64,000 nucleotides of DNA, taken from assembly GCA_963787285.1 (NCBI GenBank), contig CAWBCM010000001.1, positions 451,593 to 515,592 of the forward strand. Reading direction: 5' to 3'. The notes beneath the pieces were generated by a model. It did no database searches, had not been told where the DNA came from, and saw only the letters and a list, made by a program, of their open reading frames with translations. The translations under genes and the position numbers were made by a program. The stretch comes from JAHEJN01 sp963787285. Lineage in GTDB: Bacteria; Actinomycetota; Acidimicrobiia; Acidimicrobiales; JAHEJN01. Numbering within the stretch: the first letter of the stretch is position 1; every line of letters begins with the position of its first letter. Shown here one piece after another: positions 1-10,432 of this stretch.

Positions 1-1
1 C

Positions 2-3000
2 GGGAGTGCCTACTCGTGGACAACGGGCAACGTCGTCGTCGACGAGCACCAGGCGACTGCCGCCTTCGGTGCCTTGGCCGCCGAGCCCTACGACCTCGCC
101 GATGGCCCCTTGCTCCGATTCGGCCTGTGGCCGATTCATGGGGACCGCAGCTGGGTGTTCGGGTTCGCCTATCACCATGTCGTGCTCGACGGGCGCAGTC
201 GTCGCATCGTCCTCGACGATCTTGCTCGGGCCTTCGACGATGCTCTGCCTTCCGGCGAGGTGCTGCGGGCGTGCGCCGTCGGGTCGTCGTTGGCGCCCTC
301 CGATCGTGATTGGTGGAGAGCACGGGCCCAGGACGTGCCCGTGGAGTTGGCATGGACGACCCGTCTGGTCGGTCGTGACACCGACAGTCGGGCCCTCGTC
401 GAGCGGATTGCCCTCGACACTGCGGTCGTCGCCGCCCTGCGACGATGTGCCGTGGCCCATCAGGCCACGCCGACGACGGTCCTGGTCGCCGCGACCGCCC
501 TCGCCGTCGGACGCCTCACCGGCGAGAAGACGGTGGTCGTCGGGCTCCCGATCGATCATCGCACGGGCGGCTGCGACGACGCGGTCGGCTCGACGATGGA
601 TGCCGTGCCGGTGATCGTCGACGTGGGTACGCCCGAGACCGTCACCGAACTACTCGCGGCGGTTCGCCGCGAGTGCCTCGAGGCCTTCCAACGATCGGAG
701 GCCGGCCTCCAGGAGATCAGGGAGGCGGCCGGGCGCAGTTCGGGCGAACCCTTGATCCACGTGCGCGCTCAGGTGCGAACCACGTCCGAACGGCTCTCAT
801 TGGGTGATCTTCGGAGCGAGCCCCTGCTGATCGATCCGGTGGCAGCGCGGACCCCGGTGGCCGTCGATCTTCGCATGACCGACGACACTCCGACCCTGGA
901 GGTGACCTTCGACTCGAGCGTGGTGGTCGCCGACGTCACGGCGGCCTATGCACGTTCACTCGCCGTGGTCCTCCACGAGGTCGCCCACGGCTCCGACGAG
1001 CCTTTGCGGGATCTCGATTGGGTCAGCGAGATCGACCGATCGTCGGTCGAGCGCTGGGGCGATGGCGGGCGCTCCGAACCGGCGTTCGCGACGATCTCGG
1101 AGTGGTTCGACACCTGCCTCGACCGATGGCCGAATCGGGTCGCGATCCGAACCTCGGATCGAACGGTCACCTTCCGCGACCTCGCCGATGTGGTCCGGCG
1201 GGCGACCGCCGGTCTCCTCGAACGAACCGATCCCGGTGACGTCGTCGCCATGGCCCTCCCTCGTGGCATCGACCACATCGCAATCCAGCTCGCCGTGTGG
1301 CGATCGGGTCGCGTCGGGGTCGCCGTGGCACCCGATGCCCCGACGGCGCGGACTCGAGCCCAGCTGCGGGTCACCGCCCCGCGGCTCGTCGTCGTCACCG
1401 ACGGCGCGCCTCGCGCCGCCGACGGTTTCGACCTCGTCGTTGTCGAGGATCTGGTGAGTGGTGGGGCCGACCTGGACTCCGTGTCGTATCCCGACCCGCA
1501 CGCACCGGCCTGGGTGTGCGTCACCAGCGGGTCGACCGGCCAGCCGGCGACGGTGATCGGTACGCAGTCGAATCTGGTCCACCTCGTCCACGGGTGGCAC
1601 CAGATCGTGCCGCTCGAGGCTCATGGGGTCGCATCGGTCTCCAAGCCGGTGTCTGCCGTCGGGCTCCTGTCGGAGTGGCTGGTACCGCTGCTGGCCGGCA
1701 ACGAGCTCTTCCTCTTCAACGCAGTGGTCGCACGCGATCCGTTCCGTATCGCCACGAGGATCTCCGAGGCGGGCGTCACCTGGTACCGGGGCACGCCCGC
1801 CATGCTCGATGCGGTGGCATCGACCGTCCTTGCCAACGATGGTCCGAACGACCGGGTCCGGTTCGTGGTGTCGGGCGCCGACGTCCTTTCCCGGCCCACG
1901 GCCGACCTCGTGCAGCGGGCGTTTCCCTCGGCCACGATCGTGAATCAGTACGGCTGCACCGAGGCCACGGCGGAGAGCACGCTCGGTCCGATCATCCCCG
2001 GTGATCACCAGCCCGACGTCGGTCGGCCTCTGGCCAACGTCCGCGTCGAGGTGGTCGACGACACTGGTCGTCGGGTACCTCCGGGCGTCGGCGGGGAGAT
2101 CGTGATCCGAGGACCACTGGTCGCCGGTGCGAGCACCCAGGGCGAGCACGCATCGGGCGATTTCGGATGGTGGGACGGCGGAGGCCGCCTGCACTTCTCC
2201 GGTCGGCGCGACCGTCGGCTCTCGGTCAAGGGGAATCGGATCGATGCCGGCGACGTCGAAGCCGCGCTCCGTGCGACCGGGCTCGTCGGGTCGGCCGTGG
2301 TGATGGTCGACCCCGACGAAACGAGAAGCCGCGACCTCGCCGCGGTCGTCACCCTCGAGAACGGCCGCGGTCTCGCCGACGTTCGAGCTGCGGCGGCCAG
2401 CGCACTGCCGCTGTTCGCGGTGCCCAACCGCATCCGAGTGGTCGATGCCCTCCCGACACTTCCGAGCGGCAAGATCGATCTCCGTGCCGCCCGCGTGCTG
2501 CTCGACGAACCCGAGCCCGAAACCCCAGCTCCGCTGGCCCCGGAGGTGGCCGACATCCGAGCCATGGTTGCCGGTGTACTTCGCCGTGCACCCTCCACCG
2601 TTGATCCCGCTCGGTCACTCCAGGCCAACGGCGGCGACAGTTTCGCCGCCATCGCGCTCCATGAGCAGTTGCGCAGCATCAACGGAGACCTCGTCGACAT
2701 CGCCGCTCTCCTCGACGATCGTCCCCTGAGGGAGCTGGCAACCCGCCCATCGGCCTCGCTCGGCGACCGCTTGCCCGGCCGGCTCCGGAGGGTGGCGGTC
2801 GGCCGGTTCGACGATCGTCGAGTGGTGTGGTTCCCGGGCGGTGGTGGCCTCGACACCGAGGTCCGTCGGCTGGTCCACCATCTTCCCTCCCCACCCGAGG
2901 TCCTCGTGTACCCGTATCCGGGCTCCGCCGTCGGCGAGCACCCCTCGTTGTGGTTTCGTCGGCTCACGAAGCGCATCGTCGCCACCCTTCTCGACCTCGA

Positions 3001-3508
3001 CGGTCCGCCGCCCATCCTGGCCGGGAACTCCTTCGGGGGAATCGTCGCGGCAGAGGTTGCCCACCAGCTTCAGCAGCGGCGTCGCGGCTGGATCCGTGGC
3101 TTGCTCATCGTCGATGCCATGCCCGTGGAACAGCGCCGGGCGGCTCGCCGCAAGATGATCGCCGGTCACGTTCGCTCCGACCTGCGGCTCTACCTCGCCG
3201 AACGTCGGAGTGACGACACTGCGCCGGCGGTTCGTTGGCGACGCAACTACCGGGCGTCTCGCCTGATGTTGGCCGGCCATACGCACACGAGGCGGGTCTC
3301 GGGTGTGTCCGTCGTCGTCGTGGCCACCACCGAACGTCGGACGGTGACCGGCCATCCCGACCTGGGGTGGGGCGCCCACCTCGGCGACCAGGTCGAGGTG
3401 ATCGTGCTGCCCGGCGACCACGGCGGTCTTCTGGTCGAGCCGAGGGTCCTCGAGACCGCACCCATGGTTGCCGAGGCGCTACGGCGCCTGGCGCCGCCGC
3501 GCCCGTGA
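2..3508 (+). CDS. Non-ribosomal peptide synthetase, C-A-T-TE module (5' end outside window)
   Basis: The gene is open from the window edge, giving 1168 visible residues; its true start lies upstream. Four NRPS domains can be read in order. The condensation domain carries HHVVLDG (residues 58-64, intact HHxxxDG). The adenylation domain has a P-loop TSGSTGQP (about 508), NQYGCTEAT (about 648) and the A10 lysine in PSGKID (K824). The carrier domain has GGDSF with the phosphopantetheine serine at S880. The thioesterase domain has GNSFGG with the nucleophile S1010, and a GDHGG histidine near the C-terminus. The final module therefore condenses, activates, loads and releases a peptide or ester. Oddity: the P-loop continues QPATV where PKG is usual, so the loop lysine is missing. 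It overlaps the next ATP-grasp gene by four bases (GTGA). Domain calls are firm; the product cannot be predicted. Confidence 0.93.
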   Translation, partial: GSAYSWTTGNVVVDEHQATAAFGALAAEPYDLADGPLLRFGLWPIHGDRSWVFGFAYHHVVLDGRSRRIVLDDLARAFDDALPSGEVLRACAVGSSLAPSDRDWWRARAQDVPVELAWTTRLVGRDTDSRALVERIALDTAVVAALRRCAVAHQATPTTVLVAATALAVGRLTGEKTVVVGLPIDHRTGGCDDAVGSTMDAVPVIVDVGTPETVTELLAAVRRECLEAFQRSEAGLQEIREAAGRSSGEPLIHVRAQVRTTSERLSLGDLRSEPLLIDPVAARTPVAVDLRMTDDTPTLEVTFDSSVVVADVTAAYARSLAVVLHEVAHGSDEPLRDLDWVSEIDRSSVERWGDGGRSEPAFATISEWFDTCLDRWPNRVAIRTSDRTVTFRDLADVVRRATAGLLERTDPGDVVAMALPRGIDHIAIQLAVWRSGRVGVAVAPDAPTARTRAQLRVTAPRLVVVTDGAPRAADGFDLVVVEDLVSGGADLDSVSYPDPHAPAWVCVTSGSTGQPATVIGTQSNLVHLVHGWHQIVPLEAHGVASVSKPVSAVGLLSEWLVPLLAGNELFLFNAVVARDPFRIATRISEAGVTWYRGTPAMLDAVASTVLANDGPNDRVRFVVSGADVLSRPTADLVQRAFPSATIVNQYGCTEATAESTLGPIIPGDHQPDVGRPLANVRVEVVDDTGRRVPPGVGGEIVIRGPLVAGASTQGEHASGDFGWWDGGGRLHFSGRRDRRLSVKGNRIDAGDVEAALRATGLVGSAVVMVDPDETRSRDLAAVVTLENGRGLADVRAAAASALPLFAVPNRIRVVDALPTLPSGKIDLRAARVLLDEPEPETPAPLAPEVADIRAMVAGVLRRAPSTVDPARSLQANGGDSFAAIALHEQLRSINGDLVDIAALLDDRPLRELATRPSASLGDRLPGRLRRVAVGRFDDRRVVWFPGGGGLDTEVRRLVHHLPSPPEVLVYPYPGSAVGEHPSLWFRRLTKRIVATLLDLDGPPPILAGNSFGGIVAAEVAHQLQQRRRGWIRGLLIVDAMPVEQRRAARRKMIAGHVRSDLRLYLAERRSDDTAPAVRWRRNYRASRLMLAGHTHTRRVSGVSVVVVATTERRTVTGHPDLGWGAHLGDQVEVIVLPGDHGGLLVEPRVLETAPMVAEALRRLAPPRP

Positions 3509-4530
3509 CCGACCGGCGGGCCTTCGCCGTCCTCGTCAGGGGCAACGCCGAGCGTCCGATGGGGAACGAGCGGCTGGTCGTCGAACCGATCGTCGAGGAG
3601 GGGCGACGACGCGGTTTCGACGTCGGACTGTTCGACCTGACGACGCTCGCCGACCCCGCCGACGCTCCGGGCACATGGTTCGATCGCGACGGGGGTCCCG
3701 GCCGACCCGGTCGCTACGAGGTCCCCCTCGTCGTTCACGACCGTCACCTGGGCGGCATCGTGGGAGACCACCCTCGCCGGCTGGCCCTCGCCCGGACCCG
3801 TTCGGTCTTCAACTCGCCCGCAGTCCAGGAGGTCACCGTCGACAAGCGCGAAGCCGGCCGGGTCCTGCGCGACGCCGGTATTCCCGTGCCGGCCGAGGTG
3901 GTGCGTCGTCGACCTTGGTCCGCGGCCACGGTCGACAAGCCTCGCTACGGCAGTCGATCCGAGGGGGTTCGGGTCGATCGCGGCGGCCTGCCGGGATGGA
4001 TCGATCGGCTCCGCCGCCGCAGCGACCACGATCCGTCTCGCATCCGACAGCACTTCGTCGAACCGGTCCCGTTCAAGGGCCGCCATCCCCATGTCAAGGT
4101 TCACGTCCAACGCAACCCTGACGGCGCGCTCGGCGTGGCCCATTCGGCCGCGCGGTACTGGCTCGACGGGATCCCGCCGTCGACCGGGCAGCGGGCGGTG
4201 GCCGAGCCGGTCTCGCACTACGCCTCGGTCGTTCCCCGCGCGCTGTTGGGCCGCGAGTCGCTCGAGGCCATGACCGGACGGCTGGCGGTGCAGGCGGCCA
4301 GGGCGATCGAGACCGTCGACGCGTCCCTGTTCGAGCTGGGAGTCGACGTCGTGGTCGGCAGAGCCGAGGGTCTGATGGTGATCGAGGTCAACTCCAAGCC
4401 GGGTCACAGCAGCTATCGGCACCTGGCGAAGACCGAGACGCTTCCGGTTGCGATCCGCGCCGAGGCCCGAGAGCGGGAGCGGGCCAGCTTCGGTCGTGTG
4501 GTCGACGAGGTCGAACGCCGCCTCGGCTGA
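3505..4530 (+). CDS. ATP-grasp ligase (RimK/YheCD-like)
   Basis: A 341-residue protein starting at a GTG that overlaps the NRPS stop codon (GTGA), so the two genes are probably translationally coupled. The C-terminal part has ATP-grasp features: an ATP-binding lysine region (TVDKPRYGSRSEGV), FELGVDVVVG, and the Mg-binding IEVNSKPG motif near residue 290. Families with this fold (RimK, YheC/D, peptide ligases) join a carboxylate to an amine through an acyl-phosphate. Next to a C-A-T-TE synthetase the simplest inference is that it adds or pre-assembles an amino acid or amine for the NRPS product. The substrate is unknown. A longer in-frame extension into the NRPS gene exists but is rejected because it reads wholly inside NRPS coding sequence. 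Confidence 0.82.
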   Translation: MTDRRAFAVLVRGNAERPMGNERLVVEPIVEEGRRRGFDVGLFDLTTLADPADAPGTWFDRDGGPGRPGRYEVPLVVHDRHLGGIVGDHPRRLALARTRSVFNSPAVQEVTVDKREAGRVLRDAGIPVPAEVVRRRPWSAATVDKPRYGSRSEGVRVDRGGLPGWIDRLRRRSDHDPSRIRQHFVEPVPFKGRHPHVKVHVQRNPDGALGVAHSAARYWLDGIPPSTGQRAVAEPVSHYASVVPRALLGRESLEAMTGRLAVQAARAIETVDASLFELGVDVVVGRAEGLMVIEVNSKPGHSSYRHLAKTETLPVAIRAEARERERASFGRVVDEVERRLG

Positions 4531-4558
4531 GCTCGCCGGGGCTACTGACCGGCGAGCT
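4530..4558. terminator. Bidirectional terminator hairpin between convergent genes
   Basis: A perfect 10-bp inverted repeat (AGCTCGCCGG at 4530-4539, CCGGCGAGCT at 4549-4558) with a 9-nt loop separates the ATP-grasp gene from sdhB. The last base of the ATP-grasp stop lies in one arm and the sdhB stop lies in the loop. There is no T-tract. Confidence 0.65.
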
Positions 4559-5312
4559 TGCGGTTCTTGATCTTGCTCTTCACGTAGTCGCGGTTCGTGT
4601 ACGCGATGAAGTCGAGCGAGATCTCCTTGGGGCAGGCCTCGTGACACTCACCGTGATTGGTGCAGGATCCGAAGAACTGTTCCATCGTCTCGATCATGTT
4701 CTCGGTGCGGCTCCAACGTTGGGCCTGGCCCTGGGGCAGCAGGTTGAGGTGCTGGATCTTGGCCGAGGTGAACAGCTGGGCGGCCGAGTTCGGACAGGCT
4801 GCCACACAGGCGCCGCATCCGATGCAGGCCGCCGCGTCCATCGCCGTGTCGGCGACGTCCTTGGGTACGGGAATGAGGTTGGCGTCGGGCGCTGAGCCGG
4901 TGTTCACCCCGATGAAACCGCCGGCTTCGATGATGCGGTCGAAGGGTGACCGATCGACCACCAGATCCTTGATGACCGGGAACGACGCCGCGCGCCACGG
5001 TTCGATCACCAGGTGATCGCCGTCGGCGAACTTGCGCATGTGCAGCTGGCAGGTTGCGGTGGCCATCTCGGGTCCGTGGGCCTTGCCGTTCACCATCACG
5101 CCACAGGTTCCGCAGATACCTTCGCGGCAGTCGCTCGCGAACTCGATCGGCTCGTCGCCCTTGGTGATGAGCGCTTCGTTGACGACATCGAGCATCTCGA
5201 GGAACGACATGTCCTCGGCGATGTCGTTGGCCTCGTAACGCACGAAACGTCCGTCGGCGTCGGGCCCGGACTGACGCCAGACATCGAGGGTCACATTGAT
5301 CGTTGCTTCCAC
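4542..5312 (-). CDS. sdhB: Succinate dehydrogenase iron-sulfur subunit
   Basis: A 256-residue protein with all three Fe-S cluster motifs. The [2Fe-2S] ligands are in CREGICGTCG (C62, C67, C70) with a fourth cysteine at C88. The ferredoxin-like motif is CIGCGACVAACP (C163, C166, C169, C173). The last set is CTNHGECHEACP (C217, C223, C227). It carries electrons from the SdhA flavin to the membrane cytochrome b of respiratory complex II. It begins 8 bp after the sdhA stop and is the last gene of an sdhC-sdhA-sdhB operon. The length is normal for actinobacterial and Bacillus-type SdhB. Confidence 0.97.
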   Translation of the reverse strand: MEATINVTLDVWRQSGPDADGRFVRYEANDIAEDMSFLEMLDVVNEALITKGDEPIEFASDCREGICGTCGVMVNGKAHGPEMATATCQLHMRKFADGDHLVIEPWRAASFPVIKDLVVDRSPFDRIIEAGGFIGVNTGSAPDANLIPVPKDVADTAMDAAACIGCGACVAACPNSAAQLFTSAKIQHLNLLPQGQAQRWSRTENMIETMEQFFGSCTNHGECHEACPKEISLDFIAYTNRDYVKSKIKNRKLAGQ

Positions 5313-5320
5313 AACGGCTC

Positions 5321-7239
<1,919 letters not shown>

Positions 7240-7243
<4 letters not shown>

Positions 7244-8087
7244 TCGGCGGCCTCCTTGGCTTCGAGTCCGGTGATGCCGCATGGTGCTTCGCAGTTGTCC
7301 TGATCGATCAGCCCGGCCTGCACGGCGATCGGAAAGCTCAGGTTTCCGACCAGAATCATCAGCGCCAGCGCTCCGGCCAGGGGGCGTCGAACACTGTTGA
7401 CCTTCGGGCTGTTGACGCCGAGGCTCTGGAACAGGCTGTACACGCCATGGAAGATGTGCACGGCCAGAGCCACGTTGGCGACGATGTACAGGATGGCGAC
7501 CGGCCAGTTCTCCAGGCTTCCGACCAGGTTGTTGTACGGATCGCCCCGCTGGAAGTCGACCCAGGGCAGGAGGCCCCAGGTGAGGTCGGCCAGGTGATAC
7601 AGCAGGTACAGGCCGATGATCGGGCCCGTCCACCGCATGGTTCGGCTGGCGAAGTTGACCGCGATGTAGTCCTGGCCGCCGGTGTACTTCTTGTTGCCCG
7701 TCGAGCTTCGAGCTCGGGTTCGAGGTCTGGTTCATCCGTGCGAGCGTGACCGCCGAGTGGATGTGCAGGGCGAACATGACCACGAGTCCGCCACGCAGGG
7801 CCCACAGGAACCACGTGCGGGGGATGACGTCGACGCCGATGTCGCGGAGGGTTTCTCCGTACTCGGCGACCTGGTACGGGCCCCTCGTACATGTGGAGGT
7901 TGCCGATCATGTGGGCGATGACGAACCCGACCAACCCCACACCGGTGAGCGCCATGACCCACTTCTTGCCGACCGCCGTCTGGTAGAGGTTGAGCGGGAA
8001 CGGCAGTGAGCGCGGCTTGGACCGAATCGGCCCGGGGCTCGTGCGCGGCGTGGGCCCGCCGCGAGTGCGAGACAGTGTCGTTGCCAT
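7240..8087 (-). CDS. sdhC: Succinate dehydrogenase cytochrome b subunit, two frameshifts
   Basis: This encodes the membrane anchor of complex II, read in three successive frames. The first piece (8087 to about 7884) gives residues from MATTLSRTRGG through a TM segment to IGNLHMYEG. The second (about 7880 to 7715) gives YQVAEYGETLRDIGVDVIP and a TM helix ending in TLARMNQT. The third (about 7700 to 7240) gives KYTGGQDYIAVNF and two or three more TM helices. Removing one base in the C4 run at 7881-7884 and one between 7690 and 7715 restores an approximately 281-residue five-TM protein, the size of the fused diheme SdhC of type B enzymes; no sdhD is present. The flanking sdhA and sdhB are intact, so sequence error is more likely than gene loss. 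Confidence 0.85.
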
Positions 8088-8140
8088 CGAGGAAAGTCCC
8101 TTCCGAGGCCCACCGAACGGCGAGCCCGACGACGTTTTGG

Positions 8141-8159
8141 CGATAGTTCGACGCTATCG
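8141..8159. promoter_or_regulatory. Inverted repeat upstream of the sdh operon (possible operator)
   Basis: CGATAG (8141-8146), a 7-bp spacer, then CTATCG (8154-8159) form a perfect dyad 54 bp upstream of the sdhC start, in a 104-bp intergenic region. Position and symmetry suit a dimeric regulator; the regulator is unknown. Confidence 0.4.
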
Positions 8160-8191
8160 GGTCGGCACGACAAGGGGTAAACCCGACGGGG

Positions 8192-10351
8192 TCAGGCGAT
8201 CTCGGTGTCGTAGCGGTTCGTGGCGTCGGCGTCTCCGGTGAGCGCGAGGATCAACGTGACCGGACCGGGGATGTCGGGCGCCACCCAGCTGATGGTGCCG
8301 ACCCGCACGACAGCGTCGGCGTCGATGGCGCCCTGCCACGCCCACCGGTGCCGGGTCGTGGTCCCGTCGGCCTTCGGCCACCGGAGATCGGCCGCGACGG
8401 TGGCGGCGACCTCGTGGCGGAGATCGTTCACCACGTGGACATCGAAAGCGAGCGCCTGCCCGGGGCGGATGGCGGTCGGAAGTCGGTCGGCCACGACGAT
8501 GACGGGCGCCAGGGCCTCGAACGCCGCGGCGTAGGCGAGCTTCGGTTCCCGGGCGTGATCGACCAGAGAGGTGCTGATGGCCGGCCACGAGTCGACGAGG
8601 TGGTCGACACAGAACCCGCCCGTTGGTCGGTACTTGAGCCGGCGGAGCACCTCGATCTGTCGCCGTACCACCTGGGCCTGATACCGCTGAGTCGCAATGC
8701 GCCACTCGTCGAAGGATGCGAAGTCGGCCGGATTCTGGTGTGCTTCGAAGTTGTGGCGCTCGTAACCATGGTTGGCGCCGAGCTCGTCGAAGTCCAGCGA
8801 GGGCCAACGGCCGGGCTTGCAGAACTGCGCGGTTTCGGGCACGGATCCCGCACCGAACTCCGAGACCCAGCGAACGGCCCGCGGCATACGTGCCGCCAGC
8901 TTCTCGAGGTCGCGACCCTCGCCCCAGCGCCAACCGAACCAGAGGTGGGTGTCGGTGCCGTCGAGTTGGGGCGGATGCGGCCATTGCCCCGAGTGGGCCA
9001 CGACCGGTCGGCTTCCGTCGTAGTTCTCGATGGTGTGCTTCACCGATCGATCGAGCACCGACCGGTTCCACGTCGGCAGCTGCTGCCCGAGTGCGGCCCG
9101 CATGCCTCCGTAGCGGGGCCGCGGGGCGGTGGGATCATCGATGCCGTCGGGCGTCGGGGTGTCGTGGGCGCACCAGATGACCACCGAAGGATGGTGGGCC
9201 AGCTGGTTCACGGCATCGTTGACCAGACGGACGGCCCGCCGGCGGACCCGCTTGGAGTAGCCCCGCCAAAGCGGGAAGTCCTGCCAGATGAGCAGTCCGA
9301 GCCGGTCGGCGGCGTCGTAGAGCCCGGGATGGGCGATGTGGCCCCGAAGTCGCACGAGATCGAAACCGGCGTCGACGGCGAGTCGGAGGTCGCCCTCGGC
9401 GTCCTCGGTGGTGATCGAGGCGAGATCGAGCCCCGATGGAGCCAGGTTCACCCCCTTGGCGAACATGCGCTCGCCGTTGATGCGAAGGGTCCAGTTCTTC
9501 ATCTCGACGGCACGGATCCCGGTGCGGAGCCGCCGGCGATCGCTCACCTCGGATGCGTCCTTCTCCGCGACCTCGATCTGTACGTCGACAAGATTCGCGT
9601 CGCCCATACCTCGCGGCCACCAGAGCTCGGGGTCGGGCACCGACAGCAGCCACTCGACCCGGTTCTCCCCGCTCGTCAGGGGCTGCTCGAAGGAGTGCTC
9701 CGTACCGGCCACCGTGGTCGACAGCCGGGCCGTGCATCGGTTGAGGGAGTCGATGGTGGCGGTGACCGCGAGGACTGCGACGACGGGGGAGGCCTCCTTG
9801 CACCGCACCCGCACCCAGCTGAGACGCAACGGTCCGGTGCATTCGATGCGGGGGGCGAGCCAGATCCCTCCCGGGTTGCCGCGCGGGTCGACCACCCTGG
9901 CATCGTCGAAGCTGCCGACGATCGAGTGCTTGCCGTCGATCTCGCCGCTCCGCCGGTGCCGGACCTCGATCGCCAACAGGTGTTCGGGACGTTCGAGCAG
10001 GATCGGATCGAGCTCGAAGGCGTGGTCGGCGAAGTAGCCCTCGATGTCGCCGAGGTAGTGACCGTCCCACCACACGTCGGCCTCGGAGAACACGCGGCCG
10101 GCGACCAGCCACGCCCGTTCGTCGTCGCCGAGGTCGAAGGTCGGTACACGGCGGCGGTACAGGATCGGACCGTCGCTTCCGGCGAACGCCGGCTCCGTCC
10201 GCCACGTGGAGGGCAGCGTTGTCGGCGTCCAGTCCTCGTCGTCGAGCTCCAGCTCGTGGAAGGTCAGAGCGAGCCGGTCGTCGCTGGTGCTGGCGCGCCA
10301 CTCGTCGTCGAGCAGAAGGGAGTGGCGGACACCGCCGGCGACCTCGGACAT
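8192..10351 (-). CDS. Glycoside hydrolase family 2 protein (beta-glycosidase-like)
   Basis: A 719-residue protein with GH2 architecture: an N-terminal jelly-roll sugar-binding domain (DDEDWTPTTLPSTW, VWWDGHYLG), an Ig-like domain, and a TIM barrel containing FDLVRLRGHIAHPGLYDAAD and LGLLIWQDFPLW. The nucleophile region WVSEFGAGSVPE keeps its glutamate. At the acid/base position, HHPSVVIWCAHDTP has His-Asp where most GH2 enzymes have Asn-Glu; some exo-glucosaminidase-type GH2 enzymes use Asp there. No signal peptide is seen, so it is probably cytoplasmic. The start at 10351 is chosen because a TACGGT box lies exactly six bases upstream. Substrate (mannoside, glucuronide or glucosaminide) is undetermined. 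Confidence 0.85.
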   Translation of the reverse strand: MSEVAGGVRHSLLLDDEWRASTSDDRLALTFHELELDDEDWTPTTLPSTWRTEPAFAGSDGPILYRRRVPTFDLGDDERAWLVAGRVFSEADVWWDGHYLGDIEGYFADHAFELDPILLERPEHLLAIEVRHRRSGEIDGKHSIVGSFDDARVVDPRGNPGGIWLAPRIECTGPLRLSWVRVRCKEASPVVAVLAVTATIDSLNRCTARLSTTVAGTEHSFEQPLTSGENRVEWLLSVPDPELWWPRGMGDANLVDVQIEVAEKDASEVSDRRRLRTGIRAVEMKNWTLRINGERMFAKGVNLAPSGLDLASITTEDAEGDLRLAVDAGFDLVRLRGHIAHPGLYDAADRLGLLIWQDFPLWRGYSKRVRRRAVRLVNDAVNQLAHHPSVVIWCAHDTPTPDGIDDPTAPRPRYGGMRAALGQQLPTWNRSVLDRSVKHTIENYDGSRPVVAHSGQWPHPPQLDGTDTHLWFGWRWGEGRDLEKLAARMPRAVRWVSEFGAGSVPETAQFCKPGRWPSLDFDELGANHGYERHNFEAHQNPADFASFDEWRIATQRYQAQVVRRQIEVLRRLKYRPTGGFCVDHLVDSWPAISTSLVDHAREPKLAYAAAFEALAPVIVVADRLPTAIRPGQALAFDVHVVNDLRHEVAATVAADLRWPKADGTTTRHRWAWQGAIDADAVVRVGTISWVAPDIPGPVTLILALTGDADATNRYDTEIA

Positions 10352-10357
10352 TGCTCG

Positions 10358-10363
10358 ACCGTA
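10358..10363 (-). promoter_or_regulatory. -10 box TACGGT of the GH2 gene
   Basis: TACGGT sits 6 nt before the ATG at 10351 with no Shine-Dalgarno sequence, suggesting a leaderless transcript. Confidence 0.55.
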
Positions 10364-10419
10364 GCGTCGTCGGTTGAGCAATTCTTCCTGCCATCCACGG
10401 TTGGCTCGGTCGTCATCGC

Positions 10420-10425
10420 CATACT
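10420..10425 (+). promoter_or_regulatory. Possible -10 box CATACT of the EAL gene
   Basis: CATACT lies 7 nt before the GTG start at 10433, divergent from the GH2 promoter about 60 bp away. Confidence 0.35.
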
Positions 10426-10432
10426 TGCTTCG

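Noticed and set aside
3235..3504. An extended start of the ATP-grasp protein inside the NRPS thioesterase region
   Set aside because: The NRPS frame is clearly coding there; the GTGA overlap at 3505 is the normal coupling arrangement.
8348..10432. A long N-terminal extension of the EAL protein antisense to the GH2 gene
   Set aside because: The extension is the reverse of GH2 coding sequence; a GTG with a -10-like box at 10433 is a better start.
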